This document shows, one piece after another, positions 8,775 to 17,764 of a DNA stretch of 51,757 bases (the first letter of the stretch is position 1; every line of letters starts with the position of its first letter). The DNA comes from a virus: the IMG/VR virus record IMGVR_UViG_3300036717_000008, positions 1-51,757 of that record; one strand, given 5' to 3'. The notes beneath the pieces are model-generated. The model had not been told where the DNA came from. It searched no databases and was given only the letters and a program-made list of their open reading frames with translations. The translations under genes and the position numbers were made by a program.

Positions 8775-10088
8775 ATGGGATATCTAGGCGCAATAATTGG
8801 TGAAAATGTCCTGAATACCCTTTCAGGATATAATCCTACTATAGATTCATCTGTTCAACAGGCTAGTCATTGGAAAGATGGCAAGTACTATACTGATACT
8901 GGGGATGGTACAATGGATGAAGTTCCATCGCCATTCTTTAAGACAAATGATGATGGTTCTTATGCTAAGGCTGCTGGACCATATAATGAACCATCAACTT
9001 GGCAAAAGTTAATATCTACTCGTGCCAATAAGTACGCTGATATTAATGCTCAAGATCAGGCATCATTATTTAATGCTGGCATGGCAGAAAATGCAAGGAT
9101 GCAAACTCCATCTTATGCAGGTACACAACATTATGCTCAAGGGTTAGATCAGAACAATAACCAATTTAATACTGGTGCTCTAGTTGGACAAACTGGTCTT
9201 GCTACTGCTAATACAGGATTATCTGCTGCTCAGTCTGCACAAGCTAGACAGCCTACCATTAATGCAACCAGTGATGCTAATGCCAATTCTGAGAAGTTTC
9301 GTGCATTACATATTACACCAGATGAATATCAATTAGCATCTCAAACTGCTGCTAAACAATTGGGTCGATTTGGTACAGATGATGAGATCTTGAATATTAT
9401 TCAAAATACTCGTTTACAGCAAGCTCAAGCTGAAAACAAGGCTGCACCATACAATGCCTCATCTTTAGTTGGTCAAGCTCAATTTGGTGCTAATGCAACC
9501 GCTGGTGAATTGGCTCGTCAACCACTTGGTGAGAATGCTCGTATGTCAGAAGCCATAGGTGAAGCCTATCTAGCTCAACATCCTCATATATCTAGTCCTA
9601 CAGTATTTGATGCGACCATTGATCCTGATGCTGGTACTATAACAACAGGTAGAGCAAGTCCTCAACAGACAATACTTGGTAAGGTATCTAATGGACTAGG
9701 TCAATCTTCTGACCCAACTACAGTATCTATTGGTGGTAAATCTGTTGCTATTCCTCCTGAACCTACACAACAGTCAGGCGATGATTCTAATGCCGTTGAT
9801 CCTCTTCATAAACATGCTATGGATCTTCATAAAGCTAAAGGTGATGCAGATGCAGCTGGAATTAAAGCTCGCAAAGCTGCCATTGATGCTCAAGCTAAAC
9901 AACAGTCATTAAACCATTTAATTGGAACTACTCATTTAATGGACCCGTCTAATGCACAAGACATAATCAATAATTATGTTCGTCCACGATCCATCTTAAA
10001 TAAAGCATCTCAGGAGGATGAAGATTACTATAAACAACAGATGAGTCCTTTAATTGGGCGCCCCAGCATGTCTCCTAATACTTATTAA
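8775..10088 (+). CDS. Internal virion protein (core/ejection protein)
   Basis: A 437-aa protein from the ATG at 8775; a frame from 8757 would overlap the previous gene. Residues 1-20 include a short hydrophobic start (MGYLGAIIGENVLNTLSG). The rest is Ala-, Gln- and Asn-rich and probably largely helical, with tracts such as TANTGLSAAQSAQARQ and KAKGDADAAGIKARKAAIDAQ. It precedes the very large core protein by two bases. Composition and order match T7 gp14/gp15-type core proteins, but no diagnostic motif is present. Confidence 0.6.
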   Translation: MGYLGAIIGENVLNTLSGYNPTIDSSVQQASHWKDGKYYTDTGDGTMDEVPSPFFKTNDDGSYAKAAGPYNEPSTWQKLISTRANKYADINAQDQASLFNAGMAENARMQTPSYAGTQHYAQGLDQNNNQFNTGALVGQTGLATANTGLSAAQSAQARQPTINATSDANANSEKFRALHITPDEYQLASQTAAKQLGRFGTDDEILNIIQNTRLQQAQAENKAAPYNASSLVGQAQFGANATAGELARQPLGENARMSEAIGEAYLAQHPHISSPTVFDATIDPDAGTITTGRASPQQTILGKVSNGLGQSSDPTTVSIGGKSVAIPPEPTQQSGDDSNAVDPLHKHAMDLHKAKGDADAAGIKARKAAIDAQAKQQSLNHLIGTTHLMDPSNAQDIINNYVRPRSILNKASQEDEDYYKQQMSPLIGRPSMSPNTY

Positions 10089-10090
10089 GT

Positions 10091-13000
10091 ATGCCCCTAA
10101 CACCCTATCAAATACAGTATCTTAAGTCTCAGGGTTACTCTGATGAAGATATTGCTGCTGCTAAACCAGTTGGTCCTGCTCCATCCATACCTAGTACTAT
10201 TGGTAAAACTTTAGTTGCTCATGCTGGTGGGTTAATAGGTGGTGGAGGTGGAACGTTAGCCGGTGCAGAAGCTGGTGGATTAGCTGGTGAAGCTTTATTT
10301 CCTGCTGGTGGGTTAATACCGGGTGCTATTATTGGTGGTATAGCAGGTGGTATGGGAGGTGGTGCAGCTGGACAGAAAGCTCAACAGTTAATTGAACCAG
10401 AAGAACTCTACAATAGTCAACAAGAATCAGCTGAGGAAGCTGCTCAAGCTAATCCTAAAACAGCTGCTGGTACAGATATTGTTGCATCTGCTTTAGCAGC
10501 TGGTGGTAGACCATCAATGGATGCTTTAAGGGCTGGTGAAGGATTGATTGGGAAGTTAAGTGGTAAGGCTTTAACACCTGAAGCTAGAAATTCTTTAATC
10601 TCTACTACTCTAAATACAGCTGTTAACCCTGCCATTAATGCAGGTATTAGTGCTGTTACCGGACAGCCAGAATCAGTAGGAGATGTTGCAAGTCAAGCAT
10701 TGGGTGGAGCTATATTTGGTGGCCAAGCTAAGTGGGCTAAGAGACTATTAGGTAAAGTTGAAGAACCATCTCAGGATGTTAGTAATAATGATACTCCATC
10801 GTCTGATCCTGATGCTGGTATTGATAAAGCTGAACCTATCACAGCCTTTACAGCTAAAGATCCTGATGATAACTATAAGATTGGTGATCCACAGATTAAC
10901 AAGATATTCAAGAAACGTCTTGATGCTTTGTATCCCGTGCCTGATGATGCAGATGAGATAACTAAAGCTCAGATCTTAACTCAGAAAGCTAATGCTGCTA
11001 AAGATCTTGATACTGATGGTAAACGACAATTCTTACATCAGCAAGAATTAGGTAATCAGCAACAAGCAATGGAGCTATTACAGGCTAGAGAATTTAACGA
11101 AAACCAGAAAGCAGAACAAGAAAGAGCAAATGAAGAAAATGCTAGAAACAATCCCCAACCTGAAATTGAACCTGAAGATGGGAGTGTACAAGTTAATGAT
11201 GTTCCTGCAAAGCCTCCCATAACTGCTACACCTGAGATATTGGATGGTATTATTGCTAGGAAGATAACTAAACCCTCAGCAGTACAGAATGCATTTCCTA
11301 ATATGAAATTAGGAGATGATGAGGCGTCAGAATTATTGACTCAAGCCTTACTAAGAAAACATCAGTTAGATCAACAAGATCAAGAGGACTATTTAAAGAA
11401 TGAGACTAACTTAACTTCAGAACAGGTTAAACAGGTATTACAGGAACCAAAAGGAGAAGTTGCTCAGACCGGTAAAGAGACACCTATTGTTCCTGTTACT
11501 AATACTACCGCCACTAACCCAACAGTTGAGCCGATAAAAGGGGCGCCAGTAAAATTGACTAAGGAGGAACAGGACGCTATTAATAAGACTACACAAACGT
11601 CTATTAATAGTTCTCCCACCAATGATACAACTACTGCCACACCTCCACAGGTAGTTAATCATATCATGAATGATCCTAATGCTACAACAGGATCAGTAAT
11701 GAAATTGATGTCACAACAGCATGGTCATCCATTCCAACCATTAGCTAAATGGCTATCGGATAACATGGATAAGATCAGTGCTAAAGTTCCATGGAAAACC
11801 ACTCTTGCTAAGAGGTCTAGTTATTTCCCACCGGGAGGTAGACCTGAACTATCAGATCAGGTTAGGATGACAGGAGAGGGGACATATAAAGCTGCTACTG
11901 TAATGGAAGAAGCATTACATAGTATGACCTCAGCTAAGATACCATCTGAATGGGAAGGATTGAAGGGTGGAGATTTACTTACGGCAATGGACGGGTTTGT
12001 TGCTAAAAATCCTAATCATCCTGTATCAGATCTAATTGGAGCATATAAAGAGACTGCTAAAGCTATGAAGCTTCAGAGTACTTTATTTGACTATGGTAAT
12101 GGTACAGCTGGCCGTCCAGACTATGCAAAATCTGCTGCAATGGATGAATGGGATAATCCACATGGTTACGCCATGGGTGACTTACATGAGTTTATTGCTC
12201 ATGCATTCATGGACAAAGACTTTCAAGAGAAGCTTAATACTATACCCACAACAGGCAATAAGACCTTATGGCAAAAGGTTGTAGAAGCTGTAGCACATCT
12301 ATTAGGTATTCCAGTCAACCAACATCATATGTTAGACAGAGTGTTGCGTTCATCAGCTGAACTGATTAAACGTGAACGTCCCTCTATGTGGGGAGCATTA
12401 GCACATGATCCTCACAACTCTCCACCTGATACAGCTGATGGTCAAGGTAAAAAGCCTAATGAGTACATGGACAAAACAAAGTCCAGAGGTATTGCGGTCA
12501 TAGATGCTATTCATAAGATGGGTACTCCGATTGCTCATAAGATTGGTGATGCTATGAAGATGGCATTAAATAAAACTGATGAATTAAGAGGAGCATGGAA
12601 GAATACTATTGTTCAAGCTGGTAAAGATTTAACTGCCCGTGATAAACAGCAATTAAATGCAGCTTTTGAAGCACGACGAATTAATAAGACTAACACCATA
12701 GGAATGTTATCTTCTCAAGCTGCTAAGAGATTTTATAACCAGACATATAAAACTCTTGATGAATCTGGTAAACACCGTATTGCTATTGGCGAACCCGTAA
12801 ATCAAGGTAATGGTAAATTACGCTTGCTAAAACAAGATCCTAATTACGTCCCCACAATGCCTAACCAAAAGGTAATGGACATCATACGAGCTAATTCCGA
12901 TCCTAAGGCTACTAAAGATATTCATGATAAATTTGTAGATTACAACACAAAGGTAATTGGTAATTCTCCTAAAGATGCTGAACAAAGCTGGAATGATTTT

Positions 13001-14851
13001 ACTACAGCTTTAAGAGGAGATTTATCCAATACAGATAAGTCTCATCAAGACTGGTTTAATGCTTCTCGTAAAGCTATGGGTGATCCTTTGCCACCTGAGT
13101 TTCGTGAACAAGATCCAGTTCTTAACATGGAACGTTACACTGATAGAGCTGCTGTTGATGCAGGACATTATGAATTCATGGAGAAAAATCATGAAGTAAT
13201 GGCAGCACTAGGACAGACTAAGGACGCATGGAAGAATCCTATAAAGCCCTCTAAAGATGGATCATTAGCCGGTAATCAAACCATTAAGAATGGATTAGAT
13301 CAATGGAGACATGAGGTTACTGATACTGCTGATAAGAATGAACATAGCTTATCATCATTAATAACATCCTTTTTTATCTCTGGTCCATCTCTTGAATCTC
13401 ATAAGGTAATATCTAATGTAGTATCTACACTAGCATCTACGTCAAATCCTATCATCATGACCAGGGCTTTAATTCATGGGTTAGTTCATGTGAATTCTGG
13501 ATACGAAACTGCTGTTAAAAATGGCGCAGTGAAGATGTCTGCAAGAAGTGGCTTAGCAATGATTTCAGGTTCTGCAACAGCAGCTGAAAGAATGCAAGCT
13601 ATAGCGAAGACTATCAGGAAGATTAGCACATTGAATGACTTGACTAACATAGCTGGTTATGGATTAGTTCAATCAATGAATGAAGTTATTATACCCTCCA
13701 AGATGCAACGTGCATCGCGTGGAGATATTACACAACAAAAGTTCCTTAAAAACCTAAACCCATCATATGATCCAAGCAAGACGTACTCACAAGCTGAAAT
13801 TTCTAAATACGCATCTAAGATGGCACAATATGTTCACGGGACAGGAGACATACGTTCACTACCGCACTGGATGCTTAATGATGGTGAGGTATCAGGATTC
13901 TTTTCTCTTGCTCATTGGTCAGTAGCACAGACTAATAACTTCATTAAGAATGTCTATGATCCTGCTACTAGAGGAGAATTTGGACCATTGCTGACTGGGG
14001 TATTTGGAGCAACTATTGGAGGATATTTGATCAAAGAAGTTAGAGAGAAGTTGCAAGGTAAGCATAATCAGATTCCCTCTTTAACAGAGATTTCAGCCTC
14101 TAGTAGAGGAATAGCTGGTAATCCAGGATTGGTAGGATACAATATCATATCATCCATGATGTATTCTGGGTTTGGAGGATTGCTATCTCAGGTTGCTAAA
14201 TATCCATTTGATTTTGTGTATAAGAATACACCACAAGGGGCGACCTTTCCAATGGACGAAGTGGTAACTGATATGGCAGGAACACTACATGGAGTATCCG
14301 AAGCAATAGCTAATGATCCCAATATCAATTGGGTTGATTTAGCTAAGGCAGTATCTATGCATGTGTTAAGTACTAACTTTCAGTTAGGACGTATAGCTAT
14401 CAATCAGGGAATTAACAATGGACTTATTGATGGATACCCAGCTGAGAAGAAAGAGTTATCTGATAAGATGGGACAATTGAGAAGGTTTGATATGACAGAA
14501 GGGTTGCCCTATGAAGATATAGATGAGCAACAGGGAAGTTATATGAATCTGGAACAGAAGAAGTTTAAGTCTACTCAGGACTTGAATAAAGCTGTACAAG
14601 AGCTACCTCAATTGGTAGGAAATATTGTACAGACTTATAGGTCTAAACCTGATGTGATGATGCAGAAATTGAAAGCCCTGAAAGAGAATCAGTACGATAC
14701 ATTCCCTTCAATGGAACAGACTCCTCTAAGTTTCTTCAAGTATGTAGGATACTTAAATAACTTAGAGGGTCCTGAAAAGGCAAATGAAGAATTAATGGAT
14801 TACATGAAGCATAAAACCATTAATGAAGTTAAGGCTTCTGCTGTGCCTTAA
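10091..14851 (+). CDS. Large internal virion protein (gp16-like polyvalent protein)
   Basis: At 1586 aa this is the longest gene. Residues 38-95 are a Gly/Ala-rich hydrophobic hairpin (GGGGGTLAG, AIIGGIAGGMGGG) able to cross a membrane. Residues 300-460 are Gln/Glu-rich helices. At about 600-720 there is a region like the degenerate metallopeptidase-associated domains of phage polyvalent proteins (VMEEALHSM, then HEFIAHAFMDKDF); the first zinc motif reads EEALH, not HEALH, so catalysis is doubtful. The C-terminal third (SLITSFFISGPSLESHKVISN) is typical of large polyvalent ejection proteins. It ends the plus arm. By analogy with T7 gp16 it would be ejected with the DNA and span the envelope. 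Confidence 0.7.
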   Translation: MPLTPYQIQYLKSQGYSDEDIAAAKPVGPAPSIPSTIGKTLVAHAGGLIGGGGGTLAGAEAGGLAGEALFPAGGLIPGAIIGGIAGGMGGGAAGQKAQQLIEPEELYNSQQESAEEAAQANPKTAAGTDIVASALAAGGRPSMDALRAGEGLIGKLSGKALTPEARNSLISTTLNTAVNPAINAGISAVTGQPESVGDVASQALGGAIFGGQAKWAKRLLGKVEEPSQDVSNNDTPSSDPDAGIDKAEPITAFTAKDPDDNYKIGDPQINKIFKKRLDALYPVPDDADEITKAQILTQKANAAKDLDTDGKRQFLHQQELGNQQQAMELLQAREFNENQKAEQERANEENARNNPQPEIEPEDGSVQVNDVPAKPPITATPEILDGIIARKITKPSAVQNAFPNMKLGDDEASELLTQALLRKHQLDQQDQEDYLKNETNLTSEQVKQVLQEPKGEVAQTGKETPIVPVTNTTATNPTVEPIKGAPVKLTKEEQDAINKTTQTSINSSPTNDTTTATPPQVVNHIMNDPNATTGSVMKLMSQQHGHPFQPLAKWLSDNMDKISAKVPWKTTLAKRSSYFPPGGRPELSDQVRMTGEGTYKAATVMEEALHSMTSAKIPSEWEGLKGGDLLTAMDGFVAKNPNHPVSDLIGAYKETAKAMKLQSTLFDYGNGTAGRPDYAKSAAMDEWDNPHGYAMGDLHEFIAHAFMDKDFQEKLNTIPTTGNKTLWQKVVEAVAHLLGIPVNQHHMLDRVLRSSAELIKRERPSMWGALAHDPHNSPPDTADGQGKKPNEYMDKTKSRGIAVIDAIHKMGTPIAHKIGDAMKMALNKTDELRGAWKNTIVQAGKDLTARDKQQLNAAFEARRINKTNTIGMLSSQAAKRFYNQTYKTLDESGKHRIAIGEPVNQGNGKLRLLKQDPNYVPTMPNQKVMDIIRANSDPKATKDIHDKFVDYNTKVIGNSPKDAEQSWNDFTTALRGDLSNTDKSHQDWFNASRKAMGDPLPPEFREQDPVLNMERYTDRAAVDAGHYEFMEKNHEVMAALGQTKDAWKNPIKPSKDGSLAGNQTIKNGLDQWRHEVTDTADKNEHSLSSLITSFFISGPSLESHKVISNVVSTLASTSNPIIMTRALIHGLVHVNSGYETAVKNGAVKMSARSGLAMISGSATAAERMQAIAKTIRKISTLNDLTNIAGYGLVQSMNEVIIPSKMQRASRGDITQQKFLKNLNPSYDPSKTYSQAEISKYASKMAQYVHGTGDIRSLPHWMLNDGEVSGFFSLAHWSVAQTNNFIKNVYDPATRGEFGPLLTGVFGATIGGYLIKEVREKLQGKHNQIPSLTEISASSRGIAGNPGLVGYNIISSMMYSGFGGLLSQVAKYPFDFVYKNTPQGATFPMDEVVTDMAGTLHGVSEAIANDPNINWVDLAKAVSMHVLSTNFQLGRIAINQGINNGLIDGYPAEKKELSDKMGQLRRFDMTEGLPYEDIDEQQGSYMNLEQKKFKSTQDLNKAVQELPQLVGNIVQTYRSKPDVMMQKLKALKENQYDTFPSMEQTPLSFFKYVGYLNNLEGPEKANEELMDYMKHKTINEVKASAVP

Positions 14852-14853
14852 GT

Positions 14854-15216
14854 TTAATTCTTCTTTCCATGCTTATACGGACGAGTTTTATTATACTCAT
14901 GCTTAGAGTTAAGTGCCTCCACTATATTAACTCCAAGCCTTTGTGATACATCAAGGGCTCGGATTATAATATCTGCCAGCTCTTCTTCTGTACAATCTAA
15001 TGGGGTCAAACCTAGGTCTTGCATCTTAGCTGCCTTATCACAGAGTTGATATTGCGTATCTGATCTAAATGCATCCCAAAGTTCAGTTATCTCAGCGTGC
15101 ATATTATTGCACTGATTAGCTATAAACTGATCTTCAGATTCATCAGTGGAATGAAAACCTTTCTTTCTTGCATTCTCGTGTACAGCTTGTGCGAACTCAT
15201 TAATGTCAGTTATCAT
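14854..15216 (-). CDS. MazG-like nucleotide pyrophosphohydrolase
   Basis: A 120-aa all-alpha protein with the NTP-PPase pattern: NNMHAEITELWDAFR, then CTEEELADIIIRALDVSQRLG, and NSKHEYNKTRPYKHG at the end. The E-x-x-E-L and E-E-L-A-D-I-I elements are the metal-binding helices of MazG/dUTPase-like enzymes. In phages these hydrolyse non-canonical or alarmone-related nucleotides, or adjust dNTP pools. It is the last gene of the minus replication block; its stop lies two bases from the stop of the convergent core protein gene. Confidence 0.75.
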   Translation of the reverse strand: MITDINEFAQAVHENARKKGFHSTDESEDQFIANQCNNMHAEITELWDAFRSDTQYQLCDKAAKMQDLGLTPLDCTEEELADIIIRALDVSQRLGVNIVEALNSKHEYNKTRPYKHGKKN

Positions 15217-15217
15217 A

Positions 15218-16570
15218 TTATCCTTTCACTATGTATGTTATTGTTCCGTCCTCTTCTACATTTTGTTTTACTTTGTCTAACGCAATGAGATGCTCTAAAC
15301 AATCCTCAAGAGACTTTTTTCCTTGGGGTAGATCATCCCAAAATTCTGTCTCAAAATCTACCCTTGTTGGTTTTTGATATTTAACGATAAAGTCATATAT
15401 CTTATTGGATAGTTTAGCTAATGGATTCTTAGGGTTAGCTACTAAGCCAATGTGCATAGTGGGTTCTTCATCTTCCAAATCTTTAATAGCTTGTTTTACC
15501 TCATCAGTAGTTATAGTCATAGATAAGGACTCTGAGAAGTGATTAGCCATTACAGTCTTCCACATATGTAATTGTTTACGAGCATAATATCCCTCTAATT
15601 TAGAGCACTTATTTATGCGTAGATTCTTATGCTCCTCTATATCGTTCCACCACCATTGAACATAATCTAAGGTTTCTTTATCAACTTTAACTTCACCATG
15701 AAGCTGTGATAGATGTTTAATGTGCTCTAATATCTCAACCCGAAGTCTCTCTTGGTCCTCTGTAAGCTTCGGAATAGAACTAACATTCTTTCTGTTTCTT
15801 GTAGCACATATAAACAAGCATCTGGCAGCAAACCCTGATCCAACGAGTTTATCATCCTGAACTTCCTCCATAAAATCAGGAGTCGTACCTGCAATAAAAG
15901 ACAGGCAACCATTAACAACTCTATCCTCACCAGCAGTTTTTGTTTTATATTCATATTCTTTTGGACAGCCATGAAGGCCTAATAAGTAGTTTATAACTGA
16001 GTCAGCTTTCTTCTTAAATAATGAACCTAATTCATCTAAACAGAAATACATAGAACAGTGTCCATATATGGCTAGTTTAGGTGGAGCACCATTTGCACCA
16101 TTCTTACTGAAGTCTAAATAATTAATACGTCTAAAAGCCTTAGACATTGAATCCACCAATGCCTCATAAGTAGTAGCATCAGGTGCGTAAGGAAAAGCTG
16201 GTGGAGTTGGAACATCTACATTCTTACGAGCTTTAACCATTGAGTCATCAGCTAGTGTACTATTAGTCTCATGAATCTTATCTATCAATACTGCCTCAGC
16301 TTGACTTCTACCATCTTTATTAGGCCGCACGTCTTTAGCTTTCCAGTATCTCAATATATGATTAATGTCACCTAATACTATTGATTTACCAGTACCAGGA
16401 GGGCCATAAAGAATAATGTATTGATTAGGATAGATAGGCTTATCTTCTGATCCATACCAGACACGTCTCTGTAATGCAGCTCCAACTATAAATCTCCATG
16501 ACCATTTTACATAGTTATCAGGAGATGGCAATCTATCTGTTATCTCCAACCATTTTTCAAAGTTGGTCAT
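15218..16570 (-). CDS. DUF3987-like AAA/RecA-fold ATPase, probable replicative helicase component
   Basis: A 450-aa protein with a Walker A (YGPPGTGKS, residues 55-63) and a following acidic Walker B-like stretch (MYFCLDELGSLF), a Q/T sensor (LSFIAGTTPDF) and an arginine segment (SGFAARCLFI). This arrangement is that of DUF3987 ATPases found with phage primase/polymerase genes. No primase zinc finger is seen. It lies between MazG and the polymerase genes with very short gaps, so it belongs to the replication operon. Helicase activity is inferred. Confidence 0.65.
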   Translation of the reverse strand: MTNFEKWLEITDRLPSPDNYVKWSWRFIVGAALQRRVWYGSEDKPIYPNQYIILYGPPGTGKSIVLGDINHILRYWKAKDVRPNKDGRSQAEAVLIDKIHETNSTLADDSMVKARKNVDVPTPPAFPYAPDATTYEALVDSMSKAFRRINYLDFSKNGANGAPPKLAIYGHCSMYFCLDELGSLFKKKADSVINYLLGLHGCPKEYEYKTKTAGEDRVVNGCLSFIAGTTPDFMEEVQDDKLVGSGFAARCLFICATRNRKNVSSIPKLTEDQERLRVEILEHIKHLSQLHGEVKVDKETLDYVQWWWNDIEEHKNLRINKCSKLEGYYARKQLHMWKTVMANHFSESLSMTITTDEVKQAIKDLEDEEPTMHIGLVANPKNPLAKLSNKIYDFIVKYQKPTRVDFETEFWDDLPQGKKSLEDCLEHLIALDKVKQNVEEDGTITYIVKG

Positions 16571-16571
16571 A

Positions 16572-16766
16572 TCAAAACTTATAACAGTCTATCATGTCGT
16601 GTTCAACGGTGATAATTATCATTGGATGAGGCATAAAATCAAAAGCAAATATTATATCACAAACAAAAGATTTAATCTTTTCTGAGTCTTCGGTATATGG
16701 AATGCATCCAATGTACTGAGCTTCTATCAAACCATCAGGTGTTGTCGTCAAGCGATATATTGTCAT
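16572..16766 (-). CDS. Small hypothetical protein
   Basis: A 64-aa protein (MTIYRLTTTPDGLIEAQYIG...). The ATG at 16766 is preferred to a TTG six bases earlier, which overlaps the polymerase stop. It is tightly packed between the polymerase palm gene and the ATPase gene, so it is probably co-translated with them. No family is recognised. Confidence 0.5.
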   Translation of the reverse strand: MTIYRLTTTPDGLIEAQYIGCIPYTEDSEKIKSFVCDIIFAFDFMPHPMIIITVEHDMIDCYKF

Positions 16767-16768
16767 AA

Positions 16769-17764
16769 TCAAAATTTCAGTTCCCTTAAACCAAGTTTGT
16801 TAACGTCCTCTTTACCATCTTTTCCCTTTTTATAAACTCCCCAATTAAAGCCAAATTGAGTTTCTGATCTCATGTTAAATACAGCACCATCAACAGGAGA
16901 TGTGAATTGCATCTCAATATACTCTTTGTGTTTCTTTCCTAATTCAGTCTCCTCTCCTATAGGACATTGTGATAATACACTATCATGACAATTAATCATA
17001 TGATCCCATCTTAGATTATTAGATTCTGTGTGTTGTTGTAATTTACTAAATGCCATATTAGTAATCATGCCTACTGTAGATTGAGGAGGTAGTGCATAGA
17101 TTTCTTTCCATTTAGCTTCCTCAACTTCGTGCCAAGTTATAGTTAAAGGATGACCATGAAGATTATAAACTATGTGGGTCCTCTCAACTTGTTCACGCAA
17201 TCTTCTATGCCAATCTCTAATCTCAGGAAATAAAGAGTGGTACGTTAACAGAAACCGATCAGCTTCCTCTTGAGGTAACATTATCTTACCACCAGATTTC
17301 TCAAGAACATTCATCCTAAATGGGTTGGTTGTAATACCATAATTCGCCGAATGGCAAGTCTGTTTTGCAAGATAATAATAACGTTCATTTACTGGCCAAT
17401 TATCAGAGTCTTTGATTAAGGAATCTAACTCTTTAAAGAACGGCAAAGTCTTAATAGACTCAATAGGTGAATTGATAAAGGTGTTAATATCAAATTTAAA
17501 ATCAGAACTAATCTGATTCCTCATTCGTTTATTCCATACCTCAGCAAACACCTGTATAGCAACATAGACATGGGGTTTAACACCATGAATAAACAATTTA
17601 CGAAAATCAGCATTCTTACAAAGGTAAGCTACTATTAATGCCTCAGCTCCTGATTGGTCAGTTTGAACAAATACTTTAAGTTTAGATCTTTGCTCCTCAG
17701 TGAAGATTGAAATGTCATGTGAGGCGAGATAATAGCTACACTTGTTATAGAGGTCGCTACTCAT
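16769..17764 (-). CDS. DNA polymerase family A, palm/fingers subunit (split gene, second part)
   Basis: 331 aa from the ATG at 17764. Motif A is FVQTDQSGAEALIVA (residues 32-45), motif B is K134..HSANYG, with His in place of the usual aromatic at K+4, and motif C is CHDSVL (259-264). All catalytic acidic residues for polymerisation are present. There is no exonuclease or thumb region: these lie in the separate upstream gene. The start overlaps the stop of that gene in the string ATGAGTAG, so the two halves are probably coupled and assemble into one replicase. About 30 residues before motif A (MSSDLYNKC...) are extra compared with usual PolA. Confidence 0.8.
   Translation of the reverse strand: MSSDLYNKCSYYLASHDISIFTEEQRSKLKVFVQTDQSGAEALIVAYLCKNADFRKLFIHGVKPHVYVAIQVFAEVWNKRMRNQISSDFKFDINTFINSPIESIKTLPFFKELDSLIKDSDNWPVNERYYYLAKQTCHSANYGITTNPFRMNVLEKSGGKIMLPQEEADRFLLTYHSLFPEIRDWHRRLREQVERTHIVYNLHGHPLTITWHEVEEAKWKEIYALPPQSTVGMITNMAFSKLQQHTESNNLRWDHMINCHDSVLSQCPIGEETELGKKHKEYIEMQFTSPVDGAVFNMRSETQFGFNWGVYKKGKDGKEDVNKLGLRELKF

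Noticed and set aside
10091-14851. Active zinc metallopeptidase
   Set aside because: The first motif is EEALH without the leading His, and the second is HExxxH; similarity to polyvalent-protein domains is clear but catalysis is not supported.
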